Positions 24,318 to 34,222 of a stretch of DNA of 64,000 nucleotides are shown one piece after another (within the stretch, counting starts at the first letter, position 1; every line of letters starts with the position of its first letter). The DNA is from Phocaeicola fibrisolvens (GTDB lineage Bacteria; Bacteroidota; Bacteroidia; Bacteroidales; Bacteroidaceae), in assembly GCF_025567125.1 (NCBI RefSeq), contig NZ_JAOQJI010000018.1, positions 6,069 to 70,068 on the forward strand, in the 5' to 3' direction. Below the pieces are notes generated by a model. The model ran no database searches and was not told the origin of the DNA. It saw nothing but the letters and a program-made list of their open reading frames with translations. The translations under genes were made by a program, and so were the position numbers.

Positions 24318-26342
24318 ATGAATAAAAATATAATCTTATGTTGTATTGCTGCAGCATCAACATTAATGCTTAGCTCATGTGAAGATTTCTTGGATAAGGA
24401 GCCGCTGTCTTCTGTTGTTCCAACAGAATATTACAAGGATGAGGCACAGATTCAGGCTGCTGTGAATCAGCTTTATACTGCGGTATTGCCTTCTCACACT
24501 AATTGGAGTTTTGGTATTTTTGGTTTGGATAGTGGTACGGATAATCAGGTTGGATTTGACCCGGAGATAAAATATACAAAAGGTCAGTGGAAAGTAGCAC
24601 TGGAAAATGACAACTGGAATTGGGAAAATATACATAATATAAATTATTCATTGAAACAGTCACTCACTAATTATAATAATAAAGAGGTGACTGGTTCTGA
24701 GAAGAATATCCGTCAATATATTGGTGAATTGTATTTTTTAAGAGCCTATGCATATTTTACCATGTTGCAGAAATGGGGAGATTTGCCTATTATAAAAGAA
24801 GATTTGCCTTTGGATGAGGAATACCTAATCAGTATGAATAAGCGTTCTCCAAGAAACGAGGTGGCTAGGTTTATTTTAGAGGATTTGGGGTATGCGGTAG
24901 AATACATGAGTGATAATTTTGATGCTCGTAAAAATCGTATATCTCCAGATGTAGCGAAACTGTTGGAATCTAGAGTCGCTTTATTTGAAGCTTCTTGGTT
25001 GGAAAACTTTAAAGGTACAGCGTTTGTGCCGAATGGAGAAGGATGGCCTGGTAAATCGAAAGACTACAATGCAGATTATGAATATCCGTCGGGCTCGATA
25101 GACAAGGAAATTGAGTATTTCCTACAAACAGCTGTTACCAGTGCAGAAGCTGTGGCCGAGAAATATAAGAATAATCTGACTAAGAATACGGGAGAAGTTC
25201 CACAATCAGAAACGGATCCGGACAATCCTTATTTCAGTATGTTTGGAAATACTGATATGTCTACTTATCCAGATGTTCTGCTATGGCGTGAATATAGCAA
25301 AGGACTCGGGATAGTAAATAATGTGGAAGTTGGCATTCAGCATGGAAATAATGGGGTAGGATTGACTAGAAGTATGATAGAGTCTTTTGTTATGAAGGAT
25401 GGAAAACCGCATTATGCCTCTCATACTGGCTTTGTTTATAATGATGAAACGTTGGCAAATATTAGAGAGAATGCTGATCCTAGATTAAAAATATTCTTGA
25501 AGGAGCCTAATCAGAAAAATTTGTTTAAGAATATGACTTCTCAGGAAACTCATGGAGTGGAAGTGGAACCTTATCCAGATATTACGAATATGAATGCGGA
25601 AAAAGGTTATAGCACTGGATATACCATTCGAAAGGGAGGTACGTTTGATAAGGATTTGTGTGGAAATGGTAATGGATATACAGGGGCTGTAGTGTTTAGA
25701 GCCACAGAAGCTTTGTTGAATTATATGGAGGCTGAGTATTTGTTGACAAAAAATCTGGCTTCAGGGAAAATCCTAGAATATTGGAATTTGGTTCGGGAAG
25801 CGGCTGGATTTAGTGATGTAGCAGCTGATCCGTATACCATGATTAATGCCACAGAAATGGATAAAGAAACTTTAGATTGGGGAGCTTATACAGCAGGCCA
25901 TTTGTTGCAAGATAGAAATTTGTATAATATTCGTCGCGAACGTCGTTGTGAGTTAATGGCCGAAGGATTACGTTGGATGGATTTGATACGTTGGAGATCA
26001 ATGGATCAGATGATAAGCAAACCTTATCATGTGGAAGGTTTTCATTTGTGGAACACTCCAATGCAGAGCTGGTATGCTGCGGAAAATTTAGTAGATGATG
26101 GTTCTTCTTCAGCTACAGTTTCAAATGTGAGTCTTAGTGAATATTTGAGACCTTTTGAAAAGAATATGACGTCTGGTAACTTATATCGTGATGGTTTCGT
26201 TTGGTTTATGGCTCATTATCTTGAACCTCTTCCAATAAAACAATTCCAGTTGACTTCTTCAGATCGAGTTACTGTTGAACAGTCTACTTTGTACCAAAAT
26301 CCGTATTGGCCGTTGAAGGCAGATTCTCCAGCAGAACAGTAA
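24318..26342 (+). CDS. SusD/RagB-family surface glycan-binding lipoprotein
   Basis: The 674-residue protein has a lipobox ending LSSC (Cys21), followed by the acidic EDFLDKEPLSSV typical of surface-exported Bacteroides SusD proteins. The TPR-like core includes YIGELYFLRAYAYFTMLQKWGDLPII, quoted here by its central FLRAYAYFTML. The C-terminal part has ERRCELMAEGLRWMDLIRW and ends with FQLT..TLYQNPYWPL. It caps the SusC barrel and binds the glycan. It is 12 nt after susC and followed by a terminator, so susC and susD form a unit. Confidence 0.96.
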   Translation: MNKNIILCCIAAASTLMLSSCEDFLDKEPLSSVVPTEYYKDEAQIQAAVNQLYTAVLPSHTNWSFGIFGLDSGTDNQVGFDPEIKYTKGQWKVALENDNWNWENIHNINYSLKQSLTNYNNKEVTGSEKNIRQYIGELYFLRAYAYFTMLQKWGDLPIIKEDLPLDEEYLISMNKRSPRNEVARFILEDLGYAVEYMSDNFDARKNRISPDVAKLLESRVALFEASWLENFKGTAFVPNGEGWPGKSKDYNADYEYPSGSIDKEIEYFLQTAVTSAEAVAEKYKNNLTKNTGEVPQSETDPDNPYFSMFGNTDMSTYPDVLLWREYSKGLGIVNNVEVGIQHGNNGVGLTRSMIESFVMKDGKPHYASHTGFVYNDETLANIRENADPRLKIFLKEPNQKNLFKNMTSQETHGVEVEPYPDITNMNAEKGYSTGYTIRKGGTFDKDLCGNGNGYTGAVVFRATEALLNYMEAEYLLTKNLASGKILEYWNLVREAAGFSDVAADPYTMINATEMDKETLDWGAYTAGHLLQDRNLYNIRRERRCELMAEGLRWMDLIRWRSMDQMISKPYHVEGFHLWNTPMQSWYAAENLVDDGSSSATVSNVSLSEYLRPFEKNMTSGNLYRDGFVWFMAHYLEPLPIKQFQLTSSDRVTVEQSTLYQNPYWPLKADSPAEQ

Positions 26343-26378
26343 GACTGGCAGAATTGTCTTAAAAGAACGTAAGGATAG

Positions 26379-26414
26379 GGCCGATTAGCATTGTAAGCTG
26401 GTCGGCCTTTTATT
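26379..26414 (+). terminator. Terminator after susD
   Basis: GGCCGATTAGC pairs with GCTGGTCGGCC (two wobbles) around a short loop, followed by TTTTATTT. The rest of the 239-nt gap holds a TACATTTG at 26502-26509, a possible -7 box for the fucosidase gene. Confidence 0.75.
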
Positions 26415-26581
26415 TCTTAGAAGTTGAGATTTTTTTGATAAGTATCGATTTCCTCCTATAATCCCACATTTTCATCCTATCTTATTTCGAGGTTTTCTAT
26501 CTACATTTGTTTTTGTAAATCGAATCACGGGATTATCCGAAAAAAACGAATCGTAAATTCTTAGAAAACAAAAAAATAGGC

Positions 26582-28342
26582 ATGAATCAATTTGTATTAT
26601 TAAGCTGTTTGTGGCTGGGAGCCTGTGCAACGGCTTTTTCTCAGCAGACCAGTGGGGTGAACTATCAGTTGGAACCCATGCCGTCGGTGCGTAAGCCACT
26701 GCCGGAGAACTCTGTTCCGATGGGGGACAGCCAGACATTTGAGGAAGTAAAACTGAATTTACCAATTACCGCCGGGCCGTATGAACCCACGTGGGCATCG
26801 ATAGAGTCCAACTATCCGGGTACACCCGAATGGTTGCGGGATTCCAAGTTCGGAATATGGATTCATTTCGGACCGCAGTCGGCTGGAGAGAGTGGCGACT
26901 GGTATGCCCGCAAAATGTATGTGGAAGGAACGCCGGCTTACGAGAACCATCTGAAAAACTATGGGCATCCTTCGGAAGTGGGCTACAAGGAGGTGCTACG
27001 CGACTGGAACCCGAAGAAGTTCAATCCCAAAGAATTAGTGGATATTTACAAGGATGCCGGCGCACGGTTTTTGATTATTCAGGGAGTACACCATGACCAG
27101 TTTGACTTATGGAACTCCAAATATCAGGCTTGGAATGCTACCCGCCTGGGACCGAAACGGGACTTGATTGGTGAGTGGGAGAAAGCGGCAAGAGAAGCGG
27201 GTATCCGTTTCGGACTCACTTTCCATCATGAATACTCCTGGTGGTGGTGGCAGACGGCTTTCCAGTGTGACACGAAGGGTGAAAAGAAGGGAGTGCCTTA
27301 CGATGGGAACCTGACCTTGGCTGACGGAAAAGGAAAATGGTGGGAAGGACTGGACCCCAGATATCTTTACGGCATCAATCTGAGAGAGTATGAAACGGTG
27401 GCTGAGGCAGCCAATTCCCGTTGGTCTCCTCCCAAGGCAGGTATTTTTAGCGGGCATCTGGCGTATGCGGAATGGTATGCGAAATGGTGGGCCTTGCGCA
27501 TGATGGATGCCGTGGATAAATATAACCCGGATTTCATTTATACCGATGGTACGGACCAGCAGCCTTTCAGTGGTTCCGGTACGGGTACGGGGTATAAGTG
27601 TGATGCCATGCAGCGGGTGATTGCGGATTTCTATAACAAAACTTTGGCTCGTCGTGGAAAGGTGGATGTGTTCAGCATCGTGAAGTTCCGCAAGCAGACG
27701 AACGGTACGGTGAATACGTGTGAATCAGGAATTCCTGAGAATATCAAGACCGACCAGGCTTGGATTGCAGAAACCCCGGTAGGCGACTGGTTCTATGGCC
27801 CGAATTTCGTGTACAGTTCGGATGCGATGATACGTTACCTGTTGGAGATTGTGGCACGTGACGGCTCGGTAGGGGTATCTATTCCGTTGCGTCCCGACGG
27901 CTCATTGGATGAAGGCTGCGTGAAGATGCTGAAAGAGGTCGGCCAATGGATACGGGTGAACGGACAAGGTATTTACGGCAGTTCAGCCTGGCGTGTATTG
28001 GGTGAAGGAAAAGACGGTAAGCTGAATGTGTTGCCGGGTGGATTCATCGGGGGCAGTCAGGCTAATCATATCTTCTATTCTACGGATTTCCGTTTTACGG
28101 TAGGAAAAGACAAGGCCTTGTATGCCTGGTGCATGACGGTGCCGAAACCGGGAGAGACTTTGAAGATTGTGTCTTTGGGTACGAACTCCACAGTGGAAAA
28201 GAAGCAGGTGACTTCGGTGGAACTGTTGGGTATGGAAGGTGATAAAATAGAATGGAAACAGGAGGCAGACGGATTGCGTATTGTGTATCCGGAGTCTGCT
28301 TCTTTGAAGACGGCTGTCGGATTCCGGGTTGTATGTGAATGA
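26582..28342 (+). CDS. GH29-family alpha-L-fucosidase
   Basis: The 586-residue protein has a signal peptide ending about ATAFSQQ. The catalytic (beta/alpha)8 barrel shows the GH29 landmarks SKFGIWIHFGPQS (88-100), GVHHDQFDLWNS (168-179), FGLTFHHEYSWWWW (210-223) and PDFIYTDGTDQQ (316-327), where Asp322 aligns with the catalytic nucleophile. A C-terminal beta-sandwich follows. HHDQF replaces the more usual HHDGF, so it is a divergent member whose linkage cannot be told. It would release fucose in the periplasm or at the surface. It follows the SusC/SusD pair but behind a terminator, so it may have its own promoter. Confidence 0.93.
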   Translation: MNQFVLLSCLWLGACATAFSQQTSGVNYQLEPMPSVRKPLPENSVPMGDSQTFEEVKLNLPITAGPYEPTWASIESNYPGTPEWLRDSKFGIWIHFGPQSAGESGDWYARKMYVEGTPAYENHLKNYGHPSEVGYKEVLRDWNPKKFNPKELVDIYKDAGARFLIIQGVHHDQFDLWNSKYQAWNATRLGPKRDLIGEWEKAAREAGIRFGLTFHHEYSWWWWQTAFQCDTKGEKKGVPYDGNLTLADGKGKWWEGLDPRYLYGINLREYETVAEAANSRWSPPKAGIFSGHLAYAEWYAKWWALRMMDAVDKYNPDFIYTDGTDQQPFSGSGTGTGYKCDAMQRVIADFYNKTLARRGKVDVFSIVKFRKQTNGTVNTCESGIPENIKTDQAWIAETPVGDWFYGPNFVYSSDAMIRYLLEIVARDGSVGVSIPLRPDGSLDEGCVKMLKEVGQWIRVNGQGIYGSSAWRVLGEGKDGKLNVLPGGFIGGSQANHIFYSTDFRFTVGKDKALYAWCMTVPKPGETLKIVSLGTNSTVEKKQVTSVELLGMEGDKIEWKQEADGLRIVYPESASLKTAVGFRVVCE

Positions 28343-28368
28343 AGATAGCGGTTAATAAAAGGCATGAA

Positions 28369-28406
28369 ACAAAAAATGCGGGATGTGAGCGTCCCGCATT
28401 TTTTGT
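28369..28406. terminator. Bidirectional terminator between fucosidase and sulfotransferase genes
   Basis: A perfect 15-bp stem (ACAAAAAATGCGGGA at 28369-28383 with 28392-28406) carries A6 and T6 tracts on its two sides. Confidence 0.92.
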
Positions 28407-28425
28407 GATATATAGTCTGATAAGT

Positions 28426-29532
28426 TTACAACTTATACCCCCACTGCTCCAAGGCGAACGACCAGTTCTTTTCAACCAGTTCAACGGTTTCGGGCTTGTA
28501 TTGGTATTTGTTTTTCTTGTACCCTTTCTTCTTGTTGACGTATGCTTCGATGTCGGCACGGGCTTCGTCAAAGCCGGGAATTTGCAGCTTTTGGTAAATC
28601 TCTTGCGTCATATCGAAGGCGTTCTTTTCGTAATCCTCGAAACGGACTTCCACCAGATTGCCTTCCGGAATGAACTTCTTGTCGGCCTCGTATTTGTGAT
28701 ACAGCTTGGCGTAGACAGAAAGGATGTTGGCCTGTAGTTCTTCGTTGCTGATGTCCTGCAGTTTCAGTGGCTGGATGGTGTTGGTAAAGAAGCTGCGGGT
28801 CGATTCGAATACCGTGTACGGGTTACGCATCAGGTAGATGAACTTGGCGTTCGGGAACATCTTCACCAGCTCTTTCACGCGTCCGGTGTGTGGTGGGTTC
28901 TTGCTGAGGAACTGTGTGCCGTGGGTGTTCCACAAGGAAATCTTGATCAGTTTGGTGAAGGTTTCCTCAAACACTTTCAGTTCGGCATCGCTGATGTCAT
29001 CGAACAACAGGTACTTGTCGGCATATTCCTGCATGTATTTCGGCAGGAACCAGAAGTTGTAGTATGTGTAGGGCATCATGTTGGCCAAGGCAAACTCTTC
29101 TTCCTGCGGCAGGTCGACGGCCAGCTCCATGTTGTCGGTCGGACGCTTGTCCGGCATCAGCCAGCTCATGTTCTTCTTGAAGAAGGGCTGTCCCCACATC
29201 ATCAGGTGCGGAAACACCGTCTGATAGGTGGTGTTGTAGCCAAAATGCTTGTCGCAGGAGAACACGTTGTGCATGAAGGTGGTTCCGCTGCGCCAATGTC
29301 CGAGGACGAACACAGGGTCGTGTTCCAGGGGCTTGTCGGCCAGCAGTTTTTCATACCGTTTGTCCTGTAAAGGAGCCAGTGTGGATAACAGACGGCAGAC
29401 GGCCTTGGTCAGGCGGTATTTGCCTTTGTATGCCGGATCGATGGTACGTCCGGCAGTAATCTGGTTGAAAGTCTTCCAGTCGGCTCCCACAAGGGTATTG
29501 ATGGGGAGTTTGTTAAATTCAAGTAGTCCCAT
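28426..29532 (-). CDS. PAPS-dependent sulfotransferase
   Basis: The 368-residue protein has the 5'-phosphosulfate loop in FVLGHWRSGTTFMHN (75-89) and the 3'-phosphate site in MRNPYTVFESTRSF (235-248), the two PAPS-binding motifs of the sulfotransferase superfamily. No signal peptide is seen, so it acts in the cytoplasm on a small or lipid acceptor, moving sulfate from PAPS to a hydroxyl. It is the last gene of an operon that makes PAPS and removes PAP. From memory, the B. thetaiotaomicron homologue BT_0416 in the same setting sulfonates steroids including cholesterol. Whether this protein does the same is an inference from family and context. Confidence 0.93.
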   Translation of the reverse strand: MGLLEFNKLPINTLVGADWKTFNQITAGRTIDPAYKGKYRLTKAVCRLLSTLAPLQDKRYEKLLADKPLEHDPVFVLGHWRSGTTFMHNVFSCDKHFGYNTTYQTVFPHLMMWGQPFFKKNMSWLMPDKRPTDNMELAVDLPQEEEFALANMMPYTYYNFWFLPKYMQEYADKYLLFDDISDAELKVFEETFTKLIKISLWNTHGTQFLSKNPPHTGRVKELVKMFPNAKFIYLMRNPYTVFESTRSFFTNTIQPLKLQDISNEELQANILSVYAKLYHKYEADKKFIPEGNLVEVRFEDYEKNAFDMTQEIYQKLQIPGFDEARADIEAYVNKKKGYKKNKYQYKPETVELVEKNWSFALEQWGYKL

Positions 29533-29584
29533 TTCTTTAATTGATAATTGGCAACTGAGAAACTCAGCTTGTCGATTTTAACTT

Positions 29585-31096
29585 TTAATTTTTAACTATT
29601 AATTCAATGGCGATACCCTGACGTTCCAGTTCCTTTACGGCACGTTCGATGGCTTCGTAGTGTTCCGGACCGATGCCCAGTTTCGGCAGGTTGAGGACAG
29701 GCAGTTCCATCTGGTTGTGCATGTCTTTGTCGGCCACCTGGTTGATAATCATTCCCACGGCACTGGTGTTGTTGGTAATCGGGTCAATCAGGATGAAGGC
29801 ACCCGTAGCTTTGTTCTTGGTATAAGGGTCGAAGAACAGTTCCTTGGAAGAAGTCAGTACCACATGGGCAATCTGGTTGAGCTGCATGGGCACATCTTCC
29901 TTGGTCAGACGTCCGTTTTCCACAGACAGGTGTTCCATGGTGTTGATGTCTACCTTATACTTGATGCTGTCTACGCGGGTACGGCTGGTGTTAGTGGTCT
30001 GTTTCAGGAAGAAAGATTTCTCCATGTCCATCTTTTCTTCGTCCATCCATACCAGCATGGCTTCGAAGTTGCGTCCGATCATTGGCATGTTGTCGGGGTG
30101 TACCAGCATTTCACCACGGGATACGTCGATTTCGTCTTCCAGGGTCAGGGTGACAGACATCGGCGGGAAGGCATAGTCGAGTTCTCCGTCGTAGGTCACG
30201 ATGCTCTTGATGTGCGAACGCTTGCCGGAAGGAAGGGCTACTACCTCATCACCTTTGTGTACCACGCCGGAAGCTACCTTTCCGCAGAAACCACGGAAGT
30301 CGAGATTCGGACGGAGTACGTACTGCACCGGATAGCGGAAGTCTTTCAGGTTGTGGTCGTTGCCGATGTGGACGGTTTCCAGGAATTCCAGCAGAGCCGG
30401 TCCTTCATACCACGGCGTACGGTCGGATTTTTCTACCACGTTGTCGCCTTCCAAGGCTGACAGCGGAATGCACTGTACGTCGGGGATACCCAGCGGAGTG
30501 ATGAAGGCCATGTAGTCGGCTACAATCTTGTCGAACACTTCCTTCGAATAGTCTACCAGGTCCATCTTGTTGACGGCCAGTACTACGTGCTTGATACCCA
30601 GCAAGGATACCAGATAGGTATGACGGCGGGTCTGGGTGATGACGCCGGTACGGGCATCTACCAGGATGACGGCCAGGTTGGCAGTCGAACCGCCGGTAAT
30701 CATGTTGCGGGTATATTGTTCGTGTCCCGGAGTGTCGGCAATGATGAACTTACGGTTGTTGGTCGAGAAATAACGGTAAGCCACGTCGATGGTGATACCT
30801 TGTTCACGTTCGGCTTTCAGTCCGTCGAGCAGCAGGGCATAGTCGATGTGTTCACCGGCGTTACCCATACGCTTGCTGTCGCGTTCCAGGGCATCAAGCT
30901 GGTCTTCATACAATTTCTTACTGTCGAACAACAGACGTCCGATGAGGGTGGACTTTCCGTCGTCGACTGAACCTGCGGTCAGGAAACGGAGCAGGTCCTT
31001 TTGTTCGTCTTTTTTCAGGAATTCCTCGATAGACATCTTGCCTCTGGCTTCTCCTTCCATCGGGTTGCCTGATTTGCTTTTATCTAAATGTTCCAT
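29585..31096 (-). CDS. cysN: Sulfate adenylyltransferase subunit 1 (GTPase)
   Basis: The 503-residue protein is the regulatory GTPase of ATP sulfurylase. Walker A is GSVDDGKST (42-50), with DTPGHEQYTRNM and NKMDL as further G motifs. EF-Tu-like beta domains follow. There is no fused APS kinase, in line with the separate cysC upstream. It works with CysD to make APS from ATP and sulfate. It lies 12 nt after cysD and 52 nt before the sulfotransferase gene. The start at MEHLDKSKSG gives a short N-terminal extension before the GTPase domain. Confidence 0.97.
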   Translation of the reverse strand: MEHLDKSKSGNPMEGEARGKMSIEEFLKKDEQKDLLRFLTAGSVDDGKSTLIGRLLFDSKKLYEDQLDALERDSKRMGNAGEHIDYALLLDGLKAEREQGITIDVAYRYFSTNNRKFIIADTPGHEQYTRNMITGGSTANLAVILVDARTGVITQTRRHTYLVSLLGIKHVVLAVNKMDLVDYSKEVFDKIVADYMAFITPLGIPDVQCIPLSALEGDNVVEKSDRTPWYEGPALLEFLETVHIGNDHNLKDFRYPVQYVLRPNLDFRGFCGKVASGVVHKGDEVVALPSGKRSHIKSIVTYDGELDYAFPPMSVTLTLEDEIDVSRGEMLVHPDNMPMIGRNFEAMLVWMDEEKMDMEKSFFLKQTTNTSRTRVDSIKYKVDINTMEHLSVENGRLTKEDVPMQLNQIAHVVLTSSKELFFDPYTKNKATGAFILIDPITNNTSAVGMIINQVADKDMHNQMELPVLNLPKLGIGPEHYEAIERAVKELERQGIAIELIVKN

Positions 31097-31108
31097 GTCG
31101 TTACGTAA

Positions 31109-32020
31109 TTAAAAATATCCTTCACGTTTCTTTTGTTCCATACTGGCTTCCTGGTCGAAGTCGATGACACGGGTCGTGCGTTCACTTTTGGTGGTGGTCA
31201 TCATTTCCTCCACAATCTTTTCGATGGTGTCGGCTTCGCTTTCAATGGCGCCTGTCAGCGGCCAGCATCCCAGGGTGCGGAAACGGATTTTCTTCATTTC
31301 AATCTTGTCGCGGTATTTTTCCGGCAGGCGGTCGTCATCGGGCATAATCAGCTGTCCGTCGATGTTGACCACCGGACGTACCTTGGCGAAATACAGCGGT
31401 ACGATGGGGATATTTTCCAGACGGATGTACTGCCAGATGTCCAGTTCGGTCCAGTTGCTCAACGGGAACACACGGATGCTTTCTCCTTTGCGGATGCGGG
31501 CATTGTAGATGTCCCAAAGTTCCGGACGCTGGTTCTTGGGGTCCCACTGGTGGAACTCGTTACGGAAAGAGAAGATACGTTCCTTGGCACGTGATTTCTC
31601 TTCGTCGCGGCGTGCGCCTCCGAAGGCTGCGTCGAACTTGTATTTGTCGAGGGCGTGCAGCAGGGCCTGTGTTTTCATCAGGTCGGTGTGTACCTTACTT
31701 CCGTGAGTGAAGGGGCCTACGCCTGCGCGGAAGGCTTCCATATTGCTTTCCACAATCAGGTTCCAGCCGTATTTTTTAGCGTATTCATCGCGGAACTGAA
31801 TCATTTCCTTGAATTTCCATTTGGAATCGATGTGCATCAGTGGAAAAGGTACTTTTCCCGGAGCGAAGGCTTTTTCTGCCAGACGGACCATGACGGATGA
31901 GTCTTTTCCGATGCTGTAGAGCATCACCGGATTCTCAAATTCGGCAGCCACCTCACGGATGATGTGAATGGACTCGGCTTCGAGTTCTTTTAAGTGGCTC
32001 AATTTGTATTCTTCTTGCAT
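31109..32020 (-). CDS. cysD: Sulfate adenylyltransferase subunit 2
   Basis: The 303-residue protein is the catalytic PP-loop subunit of ATP sulfurylase. The PP-loop is SIGKDSSVM (36-44). GGARRDEEKSRAKERIFSFR and SNWTELDIWQYI are characteristic, and RFRTLGCWPLTGAIES binds near the active site. It adenylates sulfate to APS together with CysN, whose gene starts 12 nt downstream. It is 13 nt after cysC. Confidence 0.98.
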   Translation of the reverse strand: MQEEYKLSHLKELEAESIHIIREVAAEFENPVMLYSIGKDSSVMVRLAEKAFAPGKVPFPLMHIDSKWKFKEMIQFRDEYAKKYGWNLIVESNMEAFRAGVGPFTHGSKVHTDLMKTQALLHALDKYKFDAAFGGARRDEEKSRAKERIFSFRNEFHQWDPKNQRPELWDIYNARIRKGESIRVFPLSNWTELDIWQYIRLENIPIVPLYFAKVRPVVNIDGQLIMPDDDRLPEKYRDKIEMKKIRFRTLGCWPLTGAIESEADTIEKIVEEMMTTTKSERTTRVIDFDQEASMEQKKREGYF

Positions 32021-32033
32021 GGCTATATAATGT

Positions 32034-32645
32034 TTATTTTTTAGTGACTTTGGGAAGAATCAGGTCGAGCAGCTGGTCGACAGATTCTTTAAGGGATAAT
32101 TTCGATGTGTCGAGCGAAAGAGCCGGATGAGCCGGAGCTTCGAACGGAGCAGAGATACCGGTGAAGTTCTTGATTTCTCCACGGCGTGCCTTGGCGTACA
32201 AGCCTTTTACGTCACGACGTTCGCATTCTTCTAACGGCGTGCTGACGTAGATTTCTAAGAAATCTTCTTTTCCGATAATTCCGGCAGCCATTTCACGTAT
32301 TTCATTGTTGGGACTGATGAAAGCGGCCAGAGTGATGATGCCGGTATCGACAAACAGCTTACCGACTTCTGCAATGCGGCGAATGTTTTCTACACGGTCT
32401 TCTGCCGAGAATCCTAAGTTGTTGTTGATGCCGCTGCGGATGTTATCGCCATCCAGGATACGGCATAGCAGGCCGCGTTGCTGCAGTTCACGTTCCAGAG
32501 CAATGGCGATGGTACTTTTTCCGGAACCGCTCAGTCCGGTAAACCAGATCATGAGTCCGTGTTGTTTCAGCAATTCTTCTTTGTCGGCACGCCCTAACAT
32601 GCGGTCGAATATCGGATAGATATGATTTGTTTCTTGGTTGTTCAT
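32034..32645 (-). CDS. cysC: Adenylylsulfate kinase
   Basis: The 203-residue protein is a stand-alone APS kinase making PAPS. The P-loop is GLSGSGKST (37-45). DGDNIRSGIN and GFSAEDRVENIRR are the APS-binding signature, and VKGLYAKARRGEIKNFTGI is the lid. It is 25 nt after the permease gene and 13 nt before cysD. With no PAPS or APS reductase gene here, its product most likely feeds the sulfotransferase. Confidence 0.97.
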   Translation of the reverse strand: MNNQETNHIYPIFDRMLGRADKEELLKQHGLMIWFTGLSGSGKSTIAIALERELQQRGLLCRILDGDNIRSGINNNLGFSAEDRVENIRRIAEVGKLFVDTGIITLAAFISPNNEIREMAAGIIGKEDFLEIYVSTPLEECERRDVKGLYAKARRGEIKNFTGISAPFEAPAHPALSLDTSKLSLKESVDQLLDLILPKVTKK

Positions 32646-32670
32646 ATTTTAAAGCGTATTTAAATCAGTT

Positions 32671-34212
32671 TTAAAACGGCCATATCAGCGGGATGAGGAA
32701 AACGGAAATCAGGAACGTGATGATGTTCAGCGGCAATCCGATGCGGACGAAGTCGGTGAACTTGTAATTTCCGATACCTTGTACAATCAGGTTGGTCTGA
32801 TAGCCGATGGGAGTGGAGAAGCTGGCTGAGGCTGCCATGCAGATGACCACGAAGAACGGCATAGGATTGATGCCCAGCTGGGTGGACAATGACAAGGCAA
32901 TGGGGAAAGACAGTGCGGCCGCTGCATTGTTGGTAATAAGCTCTGTAAAGATATTCGTAATGATAAACAATACGGCCAGCAATACGTAGGGACTGTAATT
33001 ATGTCCCAGGTTGATGATGTATCCGGCCAGCAAATCGGCCACCCCGGAATTTTCCATGGCCTTGCTGATGGCAAAAGCGCAGGCAATGGTAATCAGAATA
33101 TCCCATGAAATATATTTGGTGTATTTCTGTGGAGGGAATATTTTGCTCCATGCCATGATGACCGTAGTGATGGAAACGAAAAAGAACATATCCAGCTTGA
33201 TGCCTTCTGGAAGGTATTTTTCAATACCCGGCAGTTCGCCCACGGTGGCCCCTACAATCATGAACAGGAGCAGGAAAAGGGTAAACCAGCGTTTCTTTTT
33301 GCCGGCAGGTTCGTATTCTTTTCCGTTGGCCAGCATCAGGAAGACGGATGATTCTCCCCATGTCTGGATGAAACTGTCATCGGTCAGCACCACCAGTGTG
33401 TCACCCTCCCGGAAACTGACCTCGCTCAGATTCTTATAGGTGCGTCCGCTGCGGCGAAGTTCTTTTACTTCAGCTCCGTAATGGCGCTTGAAATCAAATT
33501 CGCTGACCGTCTTGTTGATTCCCGGGAACCGGGGGCCGATTACGGCTTCTACCAGGTGCAATGAAGAATCGCCATCTTCTTCGCTGGTGGTTTCCGGACG
33601 GTCGGAAGGCAAGAGCTTTTTAGAGAACAGAAGCAGGTAGATGATGCCGGCCAGGGCGATAAAGACTCCCACTTTTCCGAGTTCGAACATGCTGAACCCT
33701 TTCAGTCCTGCGTCAAGAATCATGCTGTGGACTACCAGGTTGGTAGAAGTGCCAATCAGGGTGCAGATGCCTCCGAGAATGGTCACATACGAAAGGGGAA
33801 TCAGGAAATAAGTGGCCGGAAGTTTGACGTAGCCGGCCCACCGTTTGATGATAGGGGCAAAAATGACTACTATCGGGGTATTGTTCAGGAAAGCGGAAAT
33901 GAAGGCAATGCTGGGCAGCATGCGTATTTGTGCCCGGAAGACCGAAGTGGTCTGCTGTGGCAGCAGTTTTTTGATAAGCTGTGACAAGGCATTGCTCTGA
34001 CGGACACCCTCGCTTATCAGAAACAGCATGGCTACGGTAATCATGCCTTTGTTGCTGAAGCCTTCCAGCATTTCTTTAGGGGTAAGGATACCCGTGCAAA
34101 GAAAAATCACCACCACCGAGAACAAAATCATTCCCGGTCGCATCTTGTCCATAATCAGTGCGGCCAGCATGGCCACGAGTGAAAGAAGTACGATGATAAT
34201 CTCAGTAGACAT
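32671..34212 (-). CDS. SLC13/DASS-type anion permease with TrkA-C domain, probable sulfate importer
   Basis: The ATG at 34212 gives MSTEIIIVLLSLVAML and 513 residues; an upstream TTG would overlap cysQ by 11 nt. About a dozen hydrophobic segments surround a cytoplasmic insert (about 205-285) with a TrkA-C-like beta domain (GREGDTLVVLTD type, here FREGDTLVVLTDD). The repeated substrate-site motifs FLNNTPIVVIFAP and ITNNAAAALSFPIA are the SNT-like signatures of the divalent anion:Na+ symporter family. Its place between cysQ and cysC points to sulfate as the substrate. It is 10 nt after cysQ and 25 nt before cysC. Confidence 0.9.
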   Translation of the reverse strand: MSTEIIIVLLSLVAMLAALIMDKMRPGMILFSVVVIFLCTGILTPKEMLEGFSNKGMITVAMLFLISEGVRQSNALSQLIKKLLPQQTTSVFRAQIRMLPSIAFISAFLNNTPIVVIFAPIIKRWAGYVKLPATYFLIPLSYVTILGGICTLIGTSTNLVVHSMILDAGLKGFSMFELGKVGVFIALAGIIYLLLFSKKLLPSDRPETTSEEDGDSSLHLVEAVIGPRFPGINKTVSEFDFKRHYGAEVKELRRSGRTYKNLSEVSFREGDTLVVLTDDSFIQTWGESSVFLMLANGKEYEPAGKKKRWFTLFLLLFMIVGATVGELPGIEKYLPEGIKLDMFFFVSITTVIMAWSKIFPPQKYTKYISWDILITIACAFAISKAMENSGVADLLAGYIINLGHNYSPYVLLAVLFIITNIFTELITNNAAAALSFPIALSLSTQLGINPMPFFVVICMAASASFSTPIGYQTNLIVQGIGNYKFTDFVRIGLPLNIITFLISVFLIPLIWPF

Positions 34213-34222
34213 AAATTGGGGG

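Noticed and set aside
29660..30460. 266-codon plus-strand frame
   Set aside because: Antisense to cysN with no motifs.
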